A stretch of DNA of 64,000 nucleotides, from contig NZ_CP151792.1 of assembly GCF_038446525.1 (NCBI RefSeq), positions 1,860,001 through 1,924,000 of the forward strand. Direction: 5' to 3'. This document shows, in pieces, positions 8,296-16,958 of this stretch (position 1 is the first letter of the stretch; every line of letters starts with the position of its first letter). The notes under the pieces are model-generated. The model was given only the letters and a program-made list of their open reading frames with translations, had not been told where the DNA came from and ran no database searches. This stretch comes from Methanolobus sp. ZRKC5 (GTDB lineage Archaea; Halobacteriota; Methanosarcinia; Methanosarcinales; Methanosarcinaceae). Made by a program: the position numbers and the translations under genes.

Positions 8296-9084
8296 TTATG
8301 CAGTAAATCCGTATGAGTCCAGAATTGATTTACCTTTTTGGCCTGTAACAAAATCTACGAACATTTGTGACTCTTTTTTATGTTCTGATGATTCAAGGAC
8401 TGTTATTGGATAACTAATGTCTGTGCTGGTAGGAATGGTGGATATGATTTTGATGGTGTCTTTTTTTGCAATTTTTGCATCAGTCATGAATACAAACCCT
8501 GCATCAACTTCATCTCTTTCCACATAAACCAGCGCTTGTTTGACGGTTTCGGCAAGCACTGCTTTTCCTTCTAATTCATTCCATAGTCCAGATTCTACAA
8601 GGGATTGCTTTGAATAAGTTCCGGCTGGTGATATTTCCGGGTCGCTGATGACAAATCTTTTAACGCTATCATTTAACAAGCTATCTACGCTTGTAATCTC
8701 CAGCTCACTGGTTATTGGGACGATAAGGACCATTGAATTTTGAGCAAAGTCAGTCCTTGAATCTTTAACTATCATTTCCTTTTCATCAAGTAGATTCATA
8801 TGTTGCTGAGATGCTGATGCAAAGACATCAATGGGGGCACCTGCTTCAATTTGCATACGTAGCGCTCCCGAGCTTGCAAGGTTAAGCTGAACATCTATTT
8901 CAGGATTCTCTATCTTGAACTGTTCTACAATCTCTTCAAAAGATTCGGTAAGTGTTGAGGCAGCAGATACTGTGATTTGTGTAGGTTCTGTTTGTTCAGA
9001 TGGTTTGTTTACACATCCGCTTGCCAGCATCATTATTATCAGTATGGCTGTAATTCCTACAATGAAGTTTCTATTTTGTTTCAT
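8296..9084 (-). CDS. modA: Molybdate/tungstate-binding lipoprotein
   Basis: The extracellular binding protein of the oxyanion transporter. I choose ATG 9084 (MKQNRNFIVG), which has GGTGG five bases upstream; the GTG three codons earlier would overlap that ribosome site. A hydrophobic signal ends at the lipobox ASGC with the lipidated cysteine at residue 24. The family motifs are present: VSAASTLTESFEEI, LASSGALRMQIEAGAPIDVFASA, FVISDPEISPAGTYSKQSL and DAGFVFMTDA. Length (262 residues) is normal. A ModE-like palindrome overlaps the expected transcription start. Confidence 0.95.
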   Translation of the reverse strand: MKQNRNFIVGITAILIIMMLASGCVNKPSEQTEPTQITVSAASTLTESFEEIVEQFKIENPEIDVQLNLASSGALRMQIEAGAPIDVFASASQQHMNLLDEKEMIVKDSRTDFAQNSMVLIVPITSELEITSVDSLLNDSVKRFVISDPEISPAGTYSKQSLVESGLWNELEGKAVLAETVKQALVYVERDEVDAGFVFMTDAKIAKKDTIKIISTIPTSTDISYPITVLESSEHKKESQMFVDFVTGQKGKSILDSYGFTA

Positions 9085-9145
9085 ATGGACCACCTTTGTA
9101 ATTTGAACATGTCTCTTTCTGATAATGGTAGCTTATTCCAAGCGC

Positions 9146-9196
9146 CGTTATGTTCTCTGGGACATATCGATTATTCTTGTTAGGACTAATATAAAT
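9146..9196 (-). promoter_or_regulatory. modABC promoter with ModE-like operator
   Basis: A 24 bp imperfect palindrome, CGTTATGT then 8 bases then ACATATCG (9146-9169), has the same length and nearly the same arms as the E. coli modA operator bound by ModE, as I remember it. A TATA box (ATTTATAT on the minus strand) lies at 9189-9196 and would place the transcription start near 9166, inside the palindrome. That is the geometry expected for repression when molybdate is plentiful. The match to ModE is from memory; the palindrome and TATA spacing are visible directly. Confidence 0.6.
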
Positions 9197-9333
9197 ATCT
9201 ATCTGGATATTGCTTGTAAAAAGTATGACTTATGTTGTAAATAAAAAGCCGAACTATGTAGGTATACATATAAATTACAAGATAGGGCAACGAGCAGTTA
9301 TACTTGCCCACTATGGATACAAAAAAGTAAGTT

Positions 9334-9361
9334 TGCAGTATCGTGGGTAGTGGACACTGCA
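9334..9361 (-). terminator. Possible terminator hairpin after the cyclophilin gene
   Basis: Arms TGCAGT and ACTGCA enclose 16 bases, ten bases after the cyclophilin stop, and in the minus direction are soon followed by a run of six T. A second small hairpin (GGGCAA/TTGCCC, 9285-9309) follows. The stems are short, so this is tentative. Confidence 0.35.
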
Positions 9362-9370
9362 GAAATGATT

Positions 9371-9802
9371 TTATTCTTCCACAACAGTGAGCTTTTTCAT
9401 TACGTCTTTTCCCTTGATCTTATTGACGACGTCCATGCCTTCAATTACCTGACCAAAGACAGTGTGTACGCCATCAAGGTGTGGTTGTGCTGAGTGTGTA
9501 ATGAAGAACTGGCTTCCGCCTGTGTCCTTTCCGGCATGTGCCATTGAAAGTGCGCCTTTGCCGTGTTTACGTGGGTTATTTTTTGTTTCACACTTAATTG
9601 AATATCCGGGACCGCCTGTGCCGGTTCCTGATGGACATCCTCCCTGGATCATAAAGTTTGGGATCACTCTGTGGAATGTGAGTCCGTCATAGAATCCTTC
9701 TTTGATCAGCTTCTCGAAGTTTGCTACGGTCTTTGGTGCATCCTTTTCGAACAGTTCCAGGGTAATAGTTCCTTTATCGGTTTCAATGATTGCTTTCTTC
9801 AT
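9371..9802 (-). CDS. Peptidyl-prolyl cis-trans isomerase, cyclophilin type
   Basis: A cytoplasmic single-domain cyclophilin of 143 residues that catalyses proline isomerisation during folding. The core motifs are intact: [13 protein letters not shown] with the catalytic Arg, [31 protein letters not shown], and the SMAHAG segment. Its length matches the short archaeal/bacterial PpiB type. AGGTG lies five bases before the ATG. It stands alone between modA and the prepilin cassettes. Confidence 0.96.
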   Translation of the reverse strand: MKKAIIETDKGTITLELFEKDAPKTVANFEKLIKEGFYDGLTFHRVIPNFMIQGGCPSGTGTGGPGYSIKCETKNNPRKHGKGALSMAHAGKDTGGSQFFITHSAQPHLDGVHTVFGQVIEGMDVVNKIKGKDVMKKLTVVEE

Positions 9803-9882
9803 GATTTCACCTTAATGAGATTTGTTAATGGGTGTGCCGGATTTAAGGTTTTCTGTAAGGCTGTTCGGATTTGCCAAAGCAC

Positions 9883-11343
9883 TTAATCGATGGTAGCTTC
9901 AAGCTCGTTTCTCGTCACGTGGAGGAAAGAAATAAGGTTGCCTCCTCCATCATATAGGAGAGTGTATTCGGAATCTATTTCCTCCACTTTATTATTTTGT
10001 TTTTCCTCCCATGTACAGTCAATGGTTCCTTCCAGTGCCATGAGCTTGAAGTAGTGCATGGTTATGTTGTATAACGACTGCGTATCACCATCTACGATTG
10101 TCATGTTTGGTATCATTGTTGTGGGGCTGGTCACATTCCAGGAGTACTCTTCAATTTCTCCATCGGAATATTCCATAAGATAAGTTTCATTTAAGAAGTC
10201 GAAGGTACAATTTGCATGCTTCTTGTTGTCAGGGTCTTCATATTTTGTAAATTCACTGCCTGCATCTACCCATGTCTCCCAATTGGTACTGACAGCAGAA
10301 TCCCTGTATTTGACATGTTGTATGGTTGTCTTATCGGTCTCATATTCTATCTCTTTTGTTCCAGATGAGGCCCTGAGCCAAAATTGTGCGGAATTAAAAT
10401 TTGATGCATCTGTTGTTATTACATCAATGTAAAATGAAAAATTGTAGATAGGTTCTGGATCAGTTTTGTTCAATCTTGCAAATTTGAAGTTTTGAGACAA
10501 TGGGTATGTTCCCATTTCGGGTTCTGTATCCAGTTCGATAATAGCTGTCTTGTTCTCATGATCCAGGGTTGCTGTGGTGGATATAAGAGTTTCTGCATAG
10601 TCTGCCCAACCGTCATAGAACTCGCTCTGGATGTAAATGATTATCTTGTCAACATCAAGTGGATTGACAAAAATACTGTTGAGGGTGGTATTCGGAAATA
10701 ATATCTCAGGGTCGTTGGAGGATGCAATAGCGATTGATGCATCGGTGGTTCCTGCAACGGAAGTATTCCCTTTTATCTGCATAATGGGAAGTGTCAGGGT
10801 TTCACCATTGAAGTGAAACTCAGGAGGTGATATCATTATTGTTCCGCCTGTAGGATATCTGGACCAGACACCTCCACCCTCATAGGCAATTATGCGATCA
10901 TTGTATGTGTATACGATCTTTCCCATCGATGTGTTAAATCCTGCAAAGTCTGTCTTATTCTCATAGTCTGCCCATGCATTCCAATAACTACGATTCTGGT
11001 AAAAATCATCATACCATGTTGAATTTGATGAAAGTCCTATGATCATTATCTGGCTTTCATTGTAGGCATCATCGTCCCCCATAATTTCCACATTACCACC
11101 CATCAGGGAAAGTCTGGTTGTTTGAAGGGGAGATTCCCCAAGGGCTGCCTTGCTTGTTCTTGAGTCAAAGACTGTAAAAGCCTGCTCTATTTTCTGGGCT
11201 TTAGCCATGTCTTGCATGCTGTCTATTGCAGGCATGGTGTAGAGTATCATTATACCTATTGACAGGAGCGTGATTGCCAGCATTATTACAATTCCTACAA
11301 CCGACGAAACAGCAAGTTTATTCCCTGACAGATCCTTTCCCAT
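9883..11343 (-). CDS. Prepilin-like protein, cassette B gene 6 (large; DUF7289-like)
   Basis: A 486-residue secreted protein with a class III signal: charged leader, then NKLA^VSSVVGIVIMLAITLLS, the form cut by archaeal prepilin peptidase (^ marks the likely cut). The ectodomain carries features shared with three other proteins here: ALGESPLQTTRLSLMGG, EGGGVWSRYPTGGTI followed by ISPPEFHFNGETLTLPIM, and EFYDGWADY. I believe these correspond to Pfam DUF7289, whose haloarchaeal members sit beside PilB/PilC genes. It is the last gene of cassette B and a paralogue of 14660-16132, which has the same position in cassette A. The ribosome site is GGAG seven bases before ATG. Pilus subunit, minor pilin or surface fibre component is inferred. 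Confidence 0.8.
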   Translation of the reverse strand: MGKDLSGNKLAVSSVVGIVIMLAITLLSIGIMILYTMPAIDSMQDMAKAQKIEQAFTVFDSRTSKAALGESPLQTTRLSLMGGNVEIMGDDDAYNESQIMIIGLSSNSTWYDDFYQNRSYWNAWADYENKTDFAGFNTSMGKIVYTYNDRIIAYEGGGVWSRYPTGGTIMISPPEFHFNGETLTLPIMQIKGNTSVAGTTDASIAIASSNDPEILFPNTTLNSIFVNPLDVDKIIIYIQSEFYDGWADYAETLISTTATLDHENKTAIIELDTEPEMGTYPLSQNFKFARLNKTDPEPIYNFSFYIDVITTDASNFNSAQFWLRASSGTKEIEYETDKTTIQHVKYRDSAVSTNWETWVDAGSEFTKYEDPDNKKHANCTFDFLNETYLMEYSDGEIEEYSWNVTSPTTMIPNMTIVDGDTQSLYNITMHYFKLMALEGTIDCTWEEKQNNKVEEIDSEYTLLYDGGGNLISFLHVTRNELEATID

Positions 11344-11363
11344 TTTTTAACTCCATATGATTA

Positions 11364-12134
11364 TTAATCGATAGTAACGTCCATGGCCGCCTTGACGATG
11401 TATACATCTATATTTTCGGTATAAATCTTACCTGCTAAAACAGTTTGAGTCGTCTCGTTAAGCTCTATGGTTGACATGCCAAGGTGTTCGTTCAGGTATC
11501 TTTCCCATGCTTCAAAGTAATCGCTTGTTATCGTTATGTTTACCTCTGATACATTCTGGTAGCTTTCAATAGATCTTCTTCCTGCATCAGCAGTAACCCG
11601 CACAAGTCCTGATCCGGAAACCGAGCTGCTGCCTGAAATACTTGCATCCGGTATCGCAAGTACATTATTTGCATAGGTAAAACGCGGCTGTGCAAGCATG
11701 ATTGAATCTCCTGAACTGTATCTGGCCCAAACACCGCTATTCTCATAAGAAATTAAAGTGTCTTGGAAATCATTCTCTACATTTCCCATCTTCTTTCCAA
11801 ATGATAATGTTTCAGAGGAACCTGCTGAATTATTCCAGACCTGCATGCTTATATTGATATAATTATTCCCTGTTACAGAAAGTGACCCACCATGCATTTT
11901 CAGTTCAACTGACTGAGCAGGAGCATTTCCGAATACCACTTTATTCACGTTTGGTGCAAGCACCTTAAAACTTTGCTTTATATTCTCGGTGTGCTGGGTT
12001 TCCTGCATATGTTCTAACATCGGCACGCCAGCTACTACGATGATTCCGGTTGCAAGAAGTATGATGCTTAGAATGATGCTGTAGTCTACCATTTCTGATA
12101 CTGCATCATCCGATTTAGTAAAATTATTTTTCAT
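11364..12134 (-). CDS. Prepilin-like protein, cassette B gene 5 (DUF7289-like)
   Basis: A 256-residue protein with a class III signal, KSDDA^VSEMVDYSIILSI, and one N-terminal helix. The ectodomain shares GNAPAQSVELKMHGG, ENSGVWARYSSG and DYFEAWERYLNE with its cassette A counterpart at 16162-16938, and the same motif set in weaker form with the large proteins of gene 6. Genes 5 and 6 therefore look like an old duplication within the cassette. It lies 16 bp after gene 4 and 20 bp before gene 6. Role in a type IV pilus-like structure is inferred from the signal and family resemblance. Confidence 0.8.
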   Translation of the reverse strand: MKNNFTKSDDAVSEMVDYSIILSIILLATGIIVVAGVPMLEHMQETQHTENIKQSFKVLAPNVNKVVFGNAPAQSVELKMHGGSLSVTGNNYINISMQVWNNSAGSSETLSFGKKMGNVENDFQDTLISYENSGVWARYSSGDSIMLAQPRFTYANNVLAIPDASISGSSSVSGSGLVRVTADAGRRSIESYQNVSEVNITITSDYFEAWERYLNEHLGMSTIELNETTQTVLAGKIYTENIDVYIVKAAMDVTID

Positions 12135-12150
12135 GCAACTCTTCCTGTTT

Positions 12151-12627
12151 TTAAAATATTTCTATCATATTTGAGGCTGGATCGTAGTACAATATGAATT
12201 CATCTGATCCACTGAACAATTTTACCGATGCCACTTCGGTTTCGTGTACTTTGTATGGTACTTTTACCCTGGTTGCATCTTTTCCATGGGATTCAAATAT
12301 GATCTCATTGGTCTGGTTCGATAGCTCCATGGAATATTGCTGACCTGCAATCTCATCAGGAAGTGGTAATTGGAAGAAGAAACTACCGACTTCACCACCT
12401 GCATTCCGAGTTATCTGGACCGCAGTATCGATATTGGATATCTGCAATGCCATGTCGTTCCCGTGTATCTCGAACTCATCCCGCATAATGGTTTGTTCTG
12501 CCCTGTCCATCATGCTATAGAATGAGCTTATCACAACCATCATGGTTATCACTGTTATCGCCAAAGTCAATATGAAGCCCACTGAAATGGATACCGCTTT
12601 CTCATCATCTTTGAATTGTCGGATCAT
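12151..12627 (-). CDS. Prepilin-like protein, cassette B gene 4 (DUF7266-like)
   Basis: A 158-residue protein with class III signal DDEKA^VSISVGFILTLAIT and a single N-terminal helix, followed by the motif EQTIMRDEFEIHGNDMALQI that is nearly identical in its cassette A counterpart (16959-17438). It resembles the haloarchaeal DUF7266 pilin-like proteins (from memory). Its ATG overlaps the stop of gene 3 by four bases, so translation is coupled. The small ectodomain is mostly beta-like. A minor pilin or assembly pseudopilin is the likeliest role. Confidence 0.8.
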   Translation of the reverse strand: MIRQFKDDEKAVSISVGFILTLAITVITMMVVISSFYSMMDRAEQTIMRDEFEIHGNDMALQISNIDTAVQITRNAGGEVGSFFFQLPLPDEIAGQQYSMELSNQTNEIIFESHGKDATRVKVPYKVHETEVASVKLFSGSDEFILYYDPASNMIEIF

Positions 12628-13478
12628 ATCTGCCCCTTCGGTAACGTAATAGGTATTGTCACATTGATCTCAAGATGCCCGTTCTTGTTCAGTTTCATGT
12701 TGCTATTGACGACATCTACTCTTTCAATGTAGAATGGGTCTCCATTGACAAGATCGCCTGATATCAGGAAAGTGCCCATGGCCTGACTTCCATTTATGAA
12801 TTTGATGCTGTAGGTCTCGCCTATAGTCTGGTTGCTGAAATAATAATTGAAGTCAGCTGTATCGGCCTTATTTGATGTAATGTTAATTTCGCTGAATGAA
12901 TCATCTTTATGATTGAGTACAGAGCTGCTATCGTATACAGTAAGGTTGATATTGCCACTTGAATTGAACATTGTGGCTGACCAGATTGTAGTGCCTGATT
13001 GATTGTTAACTTCTATTACAAACTTGTTTGATTCATTTCTCAGTGTGGATGCATTGGGTATGGATAAAAGAAACTTGTCAGTGTAATTTACCCTCTCAAT
13101 GACCACCCAGTCATCATTTCCATCAGGTAGGCCATTCTGAGTGAAATATGCATCCTGAAATGTACCGGTGTCGAGAGAAAATATAAAGCCTGAAAGCGAA
13201 TAGCTCTCGACCATCTTCTCCGAGTAGTTCGCCATGTAGGCATCGAACGTTGCATTGTCAGATCCACTATTTGAGTCTGCATATGCCTTTTCATAAGCTT
13301 CGGTAGTGGTCTGCACAATGTTGGAAAAATCAAAGACGTTTGTCTCGATACTTGACTCAGAGGCTGTATTGCTTGCATAGACTATGTTGTTAAGCATGAC
13401 AGTCAGGACTACGATGCCTATGCCGATTATAAAACCGGCAATCAATATCATCTGTCCGGATTCGTTCAGTCTTTTCAT
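12624..13478 (-). CDS. Prepilin-like protein, cassette B gene 3 (DUF7261-like)
   Basis: A 284-residue protein starting MKRLNESG^QMILIAGFIIGIGIVVLTVMLNN, a class III signal with Gln at +1. The mature N-terminus continues IVYASNTASESS, closely matched in the cassette A counterpart (17435-18289), which is also exactly 284 residues with the start chosen here. The ectodomain is rich in Asn, Ser and Thr with several N-glycosylation sequons. GGTG lies five bases before the ATG. I believe the haloarchaeal relatives are DUF7261. Confidence 0.8.
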   Translation of the reverse strand: MKRLNESGQMILIAGFIIGIGIVVLTVMLNNIVYASNTASESSIETNVFDFSNIVQTTTEAYEKAYADSNSGSDNATFDAYMANYSEKMVESYSLSGFIFSLDTGTFQDAYFTQNGLPDGNDDWVVIERVNYTDKFLLSIPNASTLRNESNKFVIEVNNQSGTTIWSATMFNSSGNINLTVYDSSSVLNHKDDSFSEINITSNKADTADFNYYFSNQTIGETYSIKFINGSQAMGTFLISGDLVNGDPFYIERVDVVNSNMKLNKNGHLEINVTIPITLPKGQI

Positions 13479-13496
13479 GTTAACACCGTCTTCTTT

Positions 13497-14111
13497 TTAC
13501 ATTCTCCACAAAGTTATTTCCACGTCAATGAGATTATAGAAATCAGTATTTGTGTCTGCATCCGCTATGCCTGTGTAGTATTGGAATTGGGAAGAATTCG
13601 ATATGTCTGAATTTGATAATAATACTCTTCTGGATACTGTTACAGCGTTATCCGAGGGTTCACCATTGTAGATGTAATCTAAGGTCATTACGGCTCTTGC
13701 ATCATTAATCACAGCAAATTGCACATTGTGTGCTATACCTTTGGAAACGATCACACTCTCCAATAGGTCAGCTGTCGAGCTGTTTTCGAGGTTGTTATTG
13801 TTTTTAGATACGTAATCGATAGAATTCCAGGCATACTCATCTCCGTCCCAGTCCAATATGTCTTCTTTGAGGCTGGAGTTATGTCCGGATTGAGAGTGAT
13901 CGAGCACGGTCAGCATATCCTGTGCCAGGATCTGAAGCTGTGCTTCTATGTGTGCATTCGCCGTTGAGGATGTAAGAGGAGTAAGTGAAGTTGCCTGTAC
14001 AGTGAAGATTATTATTCCTGTGACGATCATGAGGGCCATGAGAGCTTCCAGGGTATGTAACTGGGCCGATGTATCGAATTTAACATTAAATGGACATTTC
14101 TCATCGATCAT
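13497..14111 (-). CDS. Prepilin-like protein, cassette B gene 2 (DUF7288-like)
   Basis: A 204-residue protein with signal KFDTSA^QLHTLEALMALMIVTG followed by the strongly conserved LTPLTSSTANAHIEAQLQ and, further on, SGHNSSLKEDILDWDG and KGIAHNVQFA. The cassette A counterpart (18310-18924) has the same length and about half its residues in common by eye. The LEALxA start and TPLTxST segment are what I remember of haloarchaeal DUF7288 proteins. Its ATG follows the gene 1 stop by one base. Confidence 0.8.
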   Translation of the reverse strand: MIDEKCPFNVKFDTSAQLHTLEALMALMIVTGIIIFTVQATSLTPLTSSTANAHIEAQLQILAQDMLTVLDHSQSGHNSSLKEDILDWDGDEYAWNSIDYVSKNNNNLENSSTADLLESVIVSKGIAHNVQFAVINDARAVMTLDYIYNGEPSDNAVTVSRRVLLSNSDISNSSQFQYYTGIADADTNTDFYNLIDVEITLWRM

Positions 14112-14112
14112 A

Positions 14113-14589
14113 TTACCACACTCTCACAGATAGCATTCTCTGAGTTTCATTCCCGGTATTTTCATCCCGGACAATGACTATTCTTTTAGTCTGGCCTATG
14201 TTTCCCTGTGTAGGCAACGTTTTCCCTGTGGAATGTATCAGTAAACCAGATGAGATGCTTTCCATTGTGATGTTGAATTCATACCGCAAGTAGGAACTAC
14301 TCATTCCATAGTATTCGATTGTACTTTCATAATCGGCATTTGTTTGATTAAAGAAATAATCAACTTTTGTACCGTTGAGCAAATTGGGTGTATGGGGATT
14401 TCCAGCACTCATGTTTTGTTCGACCATATTTGTCGAGATCCTGTCTGCTATGAGTGTCACTTCATCCGAGTTCGACTGGAAAGGGGTGAAAAGCCCTGCG
14501 GTATATGAAAAAACAAAGATGACACTTGTCAGGAAAATAGCGATGCCTATCAGGTAATCTATGTGCATCTGGCCACGGGTATCGATCAT
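14113..14589 (-). CDS. Prepilin-like protein, cassette B gene 1 (DUF7287-like)
   Basis: A 158-residue protein starting MIDTRG^QMHIDYLIGIAIFL, a class III signal, then FTPFQSNSDEVTLIADRIST, very like the first gene of cassette A (18926-19393). The C-terminus GQTKRIVIVRDENTGN...RVW is also shared. GAGG four bases before the ATG is a good ribosome site. It is the promoter-proximal gene of cassette B and resembles haloarchaeal DUF7287 proteins (from memory). Confidence 0.8.
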   Translation of the reverse strand: MIDTRGQMHIDYLIGIAIFLTSVIFVFSYTAGLFTPFQSNSDEVTLIADRISTNMVEQNMSAGNPHTPNLLNGTKVDYFFNQTNADYESTIEYYGMSSSYLRYEFNITMESISSGLLIHSTGKTLPTQGNIGQTKRIVIVRDENTGNETQRMLSVRVW

Positions 14590-14596
14590 AATTCCT

Positions 14597-14626
14597 CAAC
14601 ATATATATGTTGTCTATTATATAAAA
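14597..14626 (-). promoter_or_regulatory. Cassette B promoter with palindrome at the transcription start
   Basis: The minus-strand TATA box TTTTATATAAT (14616-14626) is preceded by TTACAATT, and the same TTACAATT plus TATA arrangement precedes cassette A at 19420-19430. A perfect 16 bp palindrome CAACATATATATGTTG lies at 14597-14612, where transcription should start. The shared layout shows that the promoter was copied with the genes. Confidence 0.6.
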
Positions 14627-14659
14627 GGATAATTGTAAATTAATTATATTTCCTGCACT

Positions 14660-16132
14660 TCATTTAAGGGTAGCTGTAAGGTCATTTCTGCTGATATGGA
14701 GATATGTTATGCTTCCTGGCATCCCATCATAATACAAAGTCAGAGTCGATTCATCGTAATCCACAGGATCTGAACCTCCTCCATGTCCATGGCCTCCGGT
14801 ACCCGGGTGATTCAAATTGAAAACTACAGATCCATCCATTGTAATGAGTTTCATATAATGCTGGGTAAGGTTGTAGAGTGATGTTGTATCTCCACTTGTA
14901 TAGGTGATATTTGGAGCAATACCCACTGAACTGCTATCATCCCAGGAAAAATCACTGCTTTCATCATATTCGAAGGTGAATGTGTGACTCAAAATGTCCA
15001 CAGATGATGCTTCATCATCATGCGAACCGCTTATCGTAAAAACATCCTGCCCATCCCATGTTTCAACTCCACCACCTGGGGCTGTATCCTCATAAATAAT
15101 GTCCATTTTCAACTGGTCTGCCCCTCCTTTTTTTGCCAGGGTGTAGGTGAGTGTCCTTGTGCCCGATGATGCAGTTATCTTGTAATTGCTTGGATTGAGT
15201 CCGGCATTACCTCTTGCTTCCAGATCAAGGGAAAAATTGTATATTGGTGCAGGACTTGATTGGTTTACTGCTCCAATCTTGAAGGCTTGTTTCAGAGTGT
15301 CTTTTCCCATGGCAGGAATGACTTCAAGTTCGACAACGGCTGTTTGATTCACAGTGTCTGCTGTGGCGCTGGCATATGCAAGTGAATTTGCATAATCTGC
15401 CCATGCGTTGTAAAATTCGCTCTTGATGTAAATTATCACTTTATCTGATGTCAGAGGATTTGTTCTTCTTGAATCTAAAGGATCCGGATACAATATTGTT
15501 GGCATGTTGTCAGAGCTGACGGTGATATCGACATCAGATCTTCCATCGTATGCGGTATTTCCTTCTATACTCATTATTGGAAGTGTCAAAGTTTCCCCAT
15601 TGTAATGGAATTCAGGTGGGGATATCATAACCGATTTTCCATTAGGATATTTGGACCACACTCCTCCTCCTTCATATCCGATAACTCTGTCTTTGTCACT
15701 GTACACAATACTTCCCATTGACGCATTGAACTCGTTCATCTCAGGATTACTGGTATAGTCCTCCCAGGATCTCCACTTATCCTTGTTCTGTTTGAAAGCA
15801 TCATACCATGAAGCATCAATATCTACAGAGATGATAACTATCTGGCTTTCTTCATAGGATTGGTTATCACCATTAACTTTTATGTCACCTCCTGTCATAG
15901 AAAAGGAAGTGCTCTGGCTTGGCGATTCTCCGAGTGCGACTTTGCTTGTACGTGAATCAAATATCGTGAATGCCTGTTCCACCTTCTGGGCATTTGCCAT
16001 ATCCTGCATTTCGTATATTGTTGGCACACCATAAAGAAAAATCATACTTACAGATGTAATTGTAAGTGCCAATAGCATTATCATTCCCACAACGGATGAA
16101 ACGGCTTTTTCAGATCGTATTAATTTTTTCAT
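14660..16132 (-). CDS. Prepilin-like protein, cassette A gene 6 (large; DUF7289-like)
   Basis: A 490-residue secreted protein. I place the start at ATG 16132 (MKKLIRSEKA^VSSVVGMIML), which has GGGTG four bases upstream; an 11-codon upstream extension has no ribosome site and would spoil the short charged leader. The shared ectodomain motifs are ALGESPSQSTSFSMTGG, EGGGVWSKYPNGKSVMISPP and EFYNAWADY. Near the C-terminus is a His/Gly-rich insert (GTGGHGHGGGSDP) absent from its cassette B partner, possibly metal binding. It is the last gene of cassette A; cassette B begins 70 bp downstream with its own promoter. Confidence 0.8.
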   Translation of the reverse strand: MKKLIRSEKAVSSVVGMIMLLALTITSVSMIFLYGVPTIYEMQDMANAQKVEQAFTIFDSRTSKVALGESPSQSTSFSMTGGDIKVNGDNQSYEESQIVIISVDIDASWYDAFKQNKDKWRSWEDYTSNPEMNEFNASMGSIVYSDKDRVIGYEGGGVWSKYPNGKSVMISPPEFHYNGETLTLPIMSIEGNTAYDGRSDVDITVSSDNMPTILYPDPLDSRRTNPLTSDKVIIYIKSEFYNAWADYANSLAYASATADTVNQTAVVELEVIPAMGKDTLKQAFKIGAVNQSSPAPIYNFSLDLEARGNAGLNPSNYKITASSGTRTLTYTLAKKGGADQLKMDIIYEDTAPGGGVETWDGQDVFTISGSHDDEASSVDILSHTFTFEYDESSDFSWDDSSSVGIAPNITYTSGDTTSLYNLTQHYMKLITMDGSVVFNLNHPGTGGHGHGGGSDPVDYDESTLTLYYDGMPGSITYLHISRNDLTATLK

Positions 16133-16161
16133 TCTACACCCACCCATTTTACTTCTTAATT

Positions 16162-16938
16162 TCACTCTACAGTCACGCTCATAGGAGAAACTGTTATGAA
16201 AACATCGATATTTGGATTGTAATCCTTTCTTACCTGAATCGTCATGTTGCTTGCGTTTACATATGTTGTCTGCATTCCGATCGATTCATTAAGATATTTT
16301 TCCCATGCTTCGTAATAATCGCTTGATAGTGTAATCTCAACCTGTGACACATTGTTATAACTTTCAACTAAAAGCTGACCACCGTTTGATACCACACGGA
16401 TCAATCCCGATCCTGATATTCCTTCATTGCCTGTGATCGTTACCATGGGTATTAACAGTGAACTGTTGTCATATGCAAATACAGGTTTTGATATTGCAAT
16501 TGCACTTCCCTGTGGATATCTGGCCCATGCGCCGGTATTCTCATAGGCGAACGATGTGTCCATGTATTCATTTTCTATCGCACGTAATTGCCTTTCAAAC
16601 GAGATCGATTCAATTGAGGACGTGGATTCATTCCACATGTCCATGCTTACATTCATGTAGCTATTACCCGTGACGGAAACTATACCACCATGCATCTTTA
16701 GTTCTACAGACTGGGAGGGAGCTTTACCTGCCGCTATTTTATTCATGTTTGGGGTAAGTACTGAGAAACTCTGTCGGATGTTCTCCTGATATCCTGATTC
16801 TTTCATATGCTCAACCAAAGGGTACCCTACAACAGCTATGATTCCAATTGCCAGAAGCATCATTCCAAGTGTTATGATGAAGTCCAGAACTTCCGTAACC
16901 GCATCATCAGAAAAGACTGATCTTTTTCTTCTTGTCAT
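16162..16938 (-). CDS. Prepilin-like protein, cassette A gene 5 (DUF7289-like)
   Basis: A 258-residue protein with signal SDDA^VTEVLDFIITLGMM and ectodomain motifs GKAPSQSVELKMHGG, ENTGAWARYPQG, SGSGLIRVVSNGGQ and DYYEAWEKYLNE. It is the counterpart of 11364-12134 and shares weaker similarity with the large gene 6 proteins, which suggests genes 5 and 6 arose by duplication before the whole cassette was copied. The ectodomain carries many N-x-S/T sequons, consistent with a glycosylated surface protein. Confidence 0.8.
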   Translation of the reverse strand: MTRRKRSVFSDDAVTEVLDFIITLGMMLLAIGIIAVVGYPLVEHMKESGYQENIRQSFSVLTPNMNKIAAGKAPSQSVELKMHGGIVSVTGNSYMNVSMDMWNESTSSIESISFERQLRAIENEYMDTSFAYENTGAWARYPQGSAIAISKPVFAYDNSSLLIPMVTITGNEGISGSGLIRVVSNGGQLLVESYNNVSQVEITLSSDYYEAWEKYLNESIGMQTTYVNASNMTIQVRKDYNPNIDVFITVSPMSVTVE

Positions 16939-16958
16939 TTTGTTTTGTTCCCATGTGC

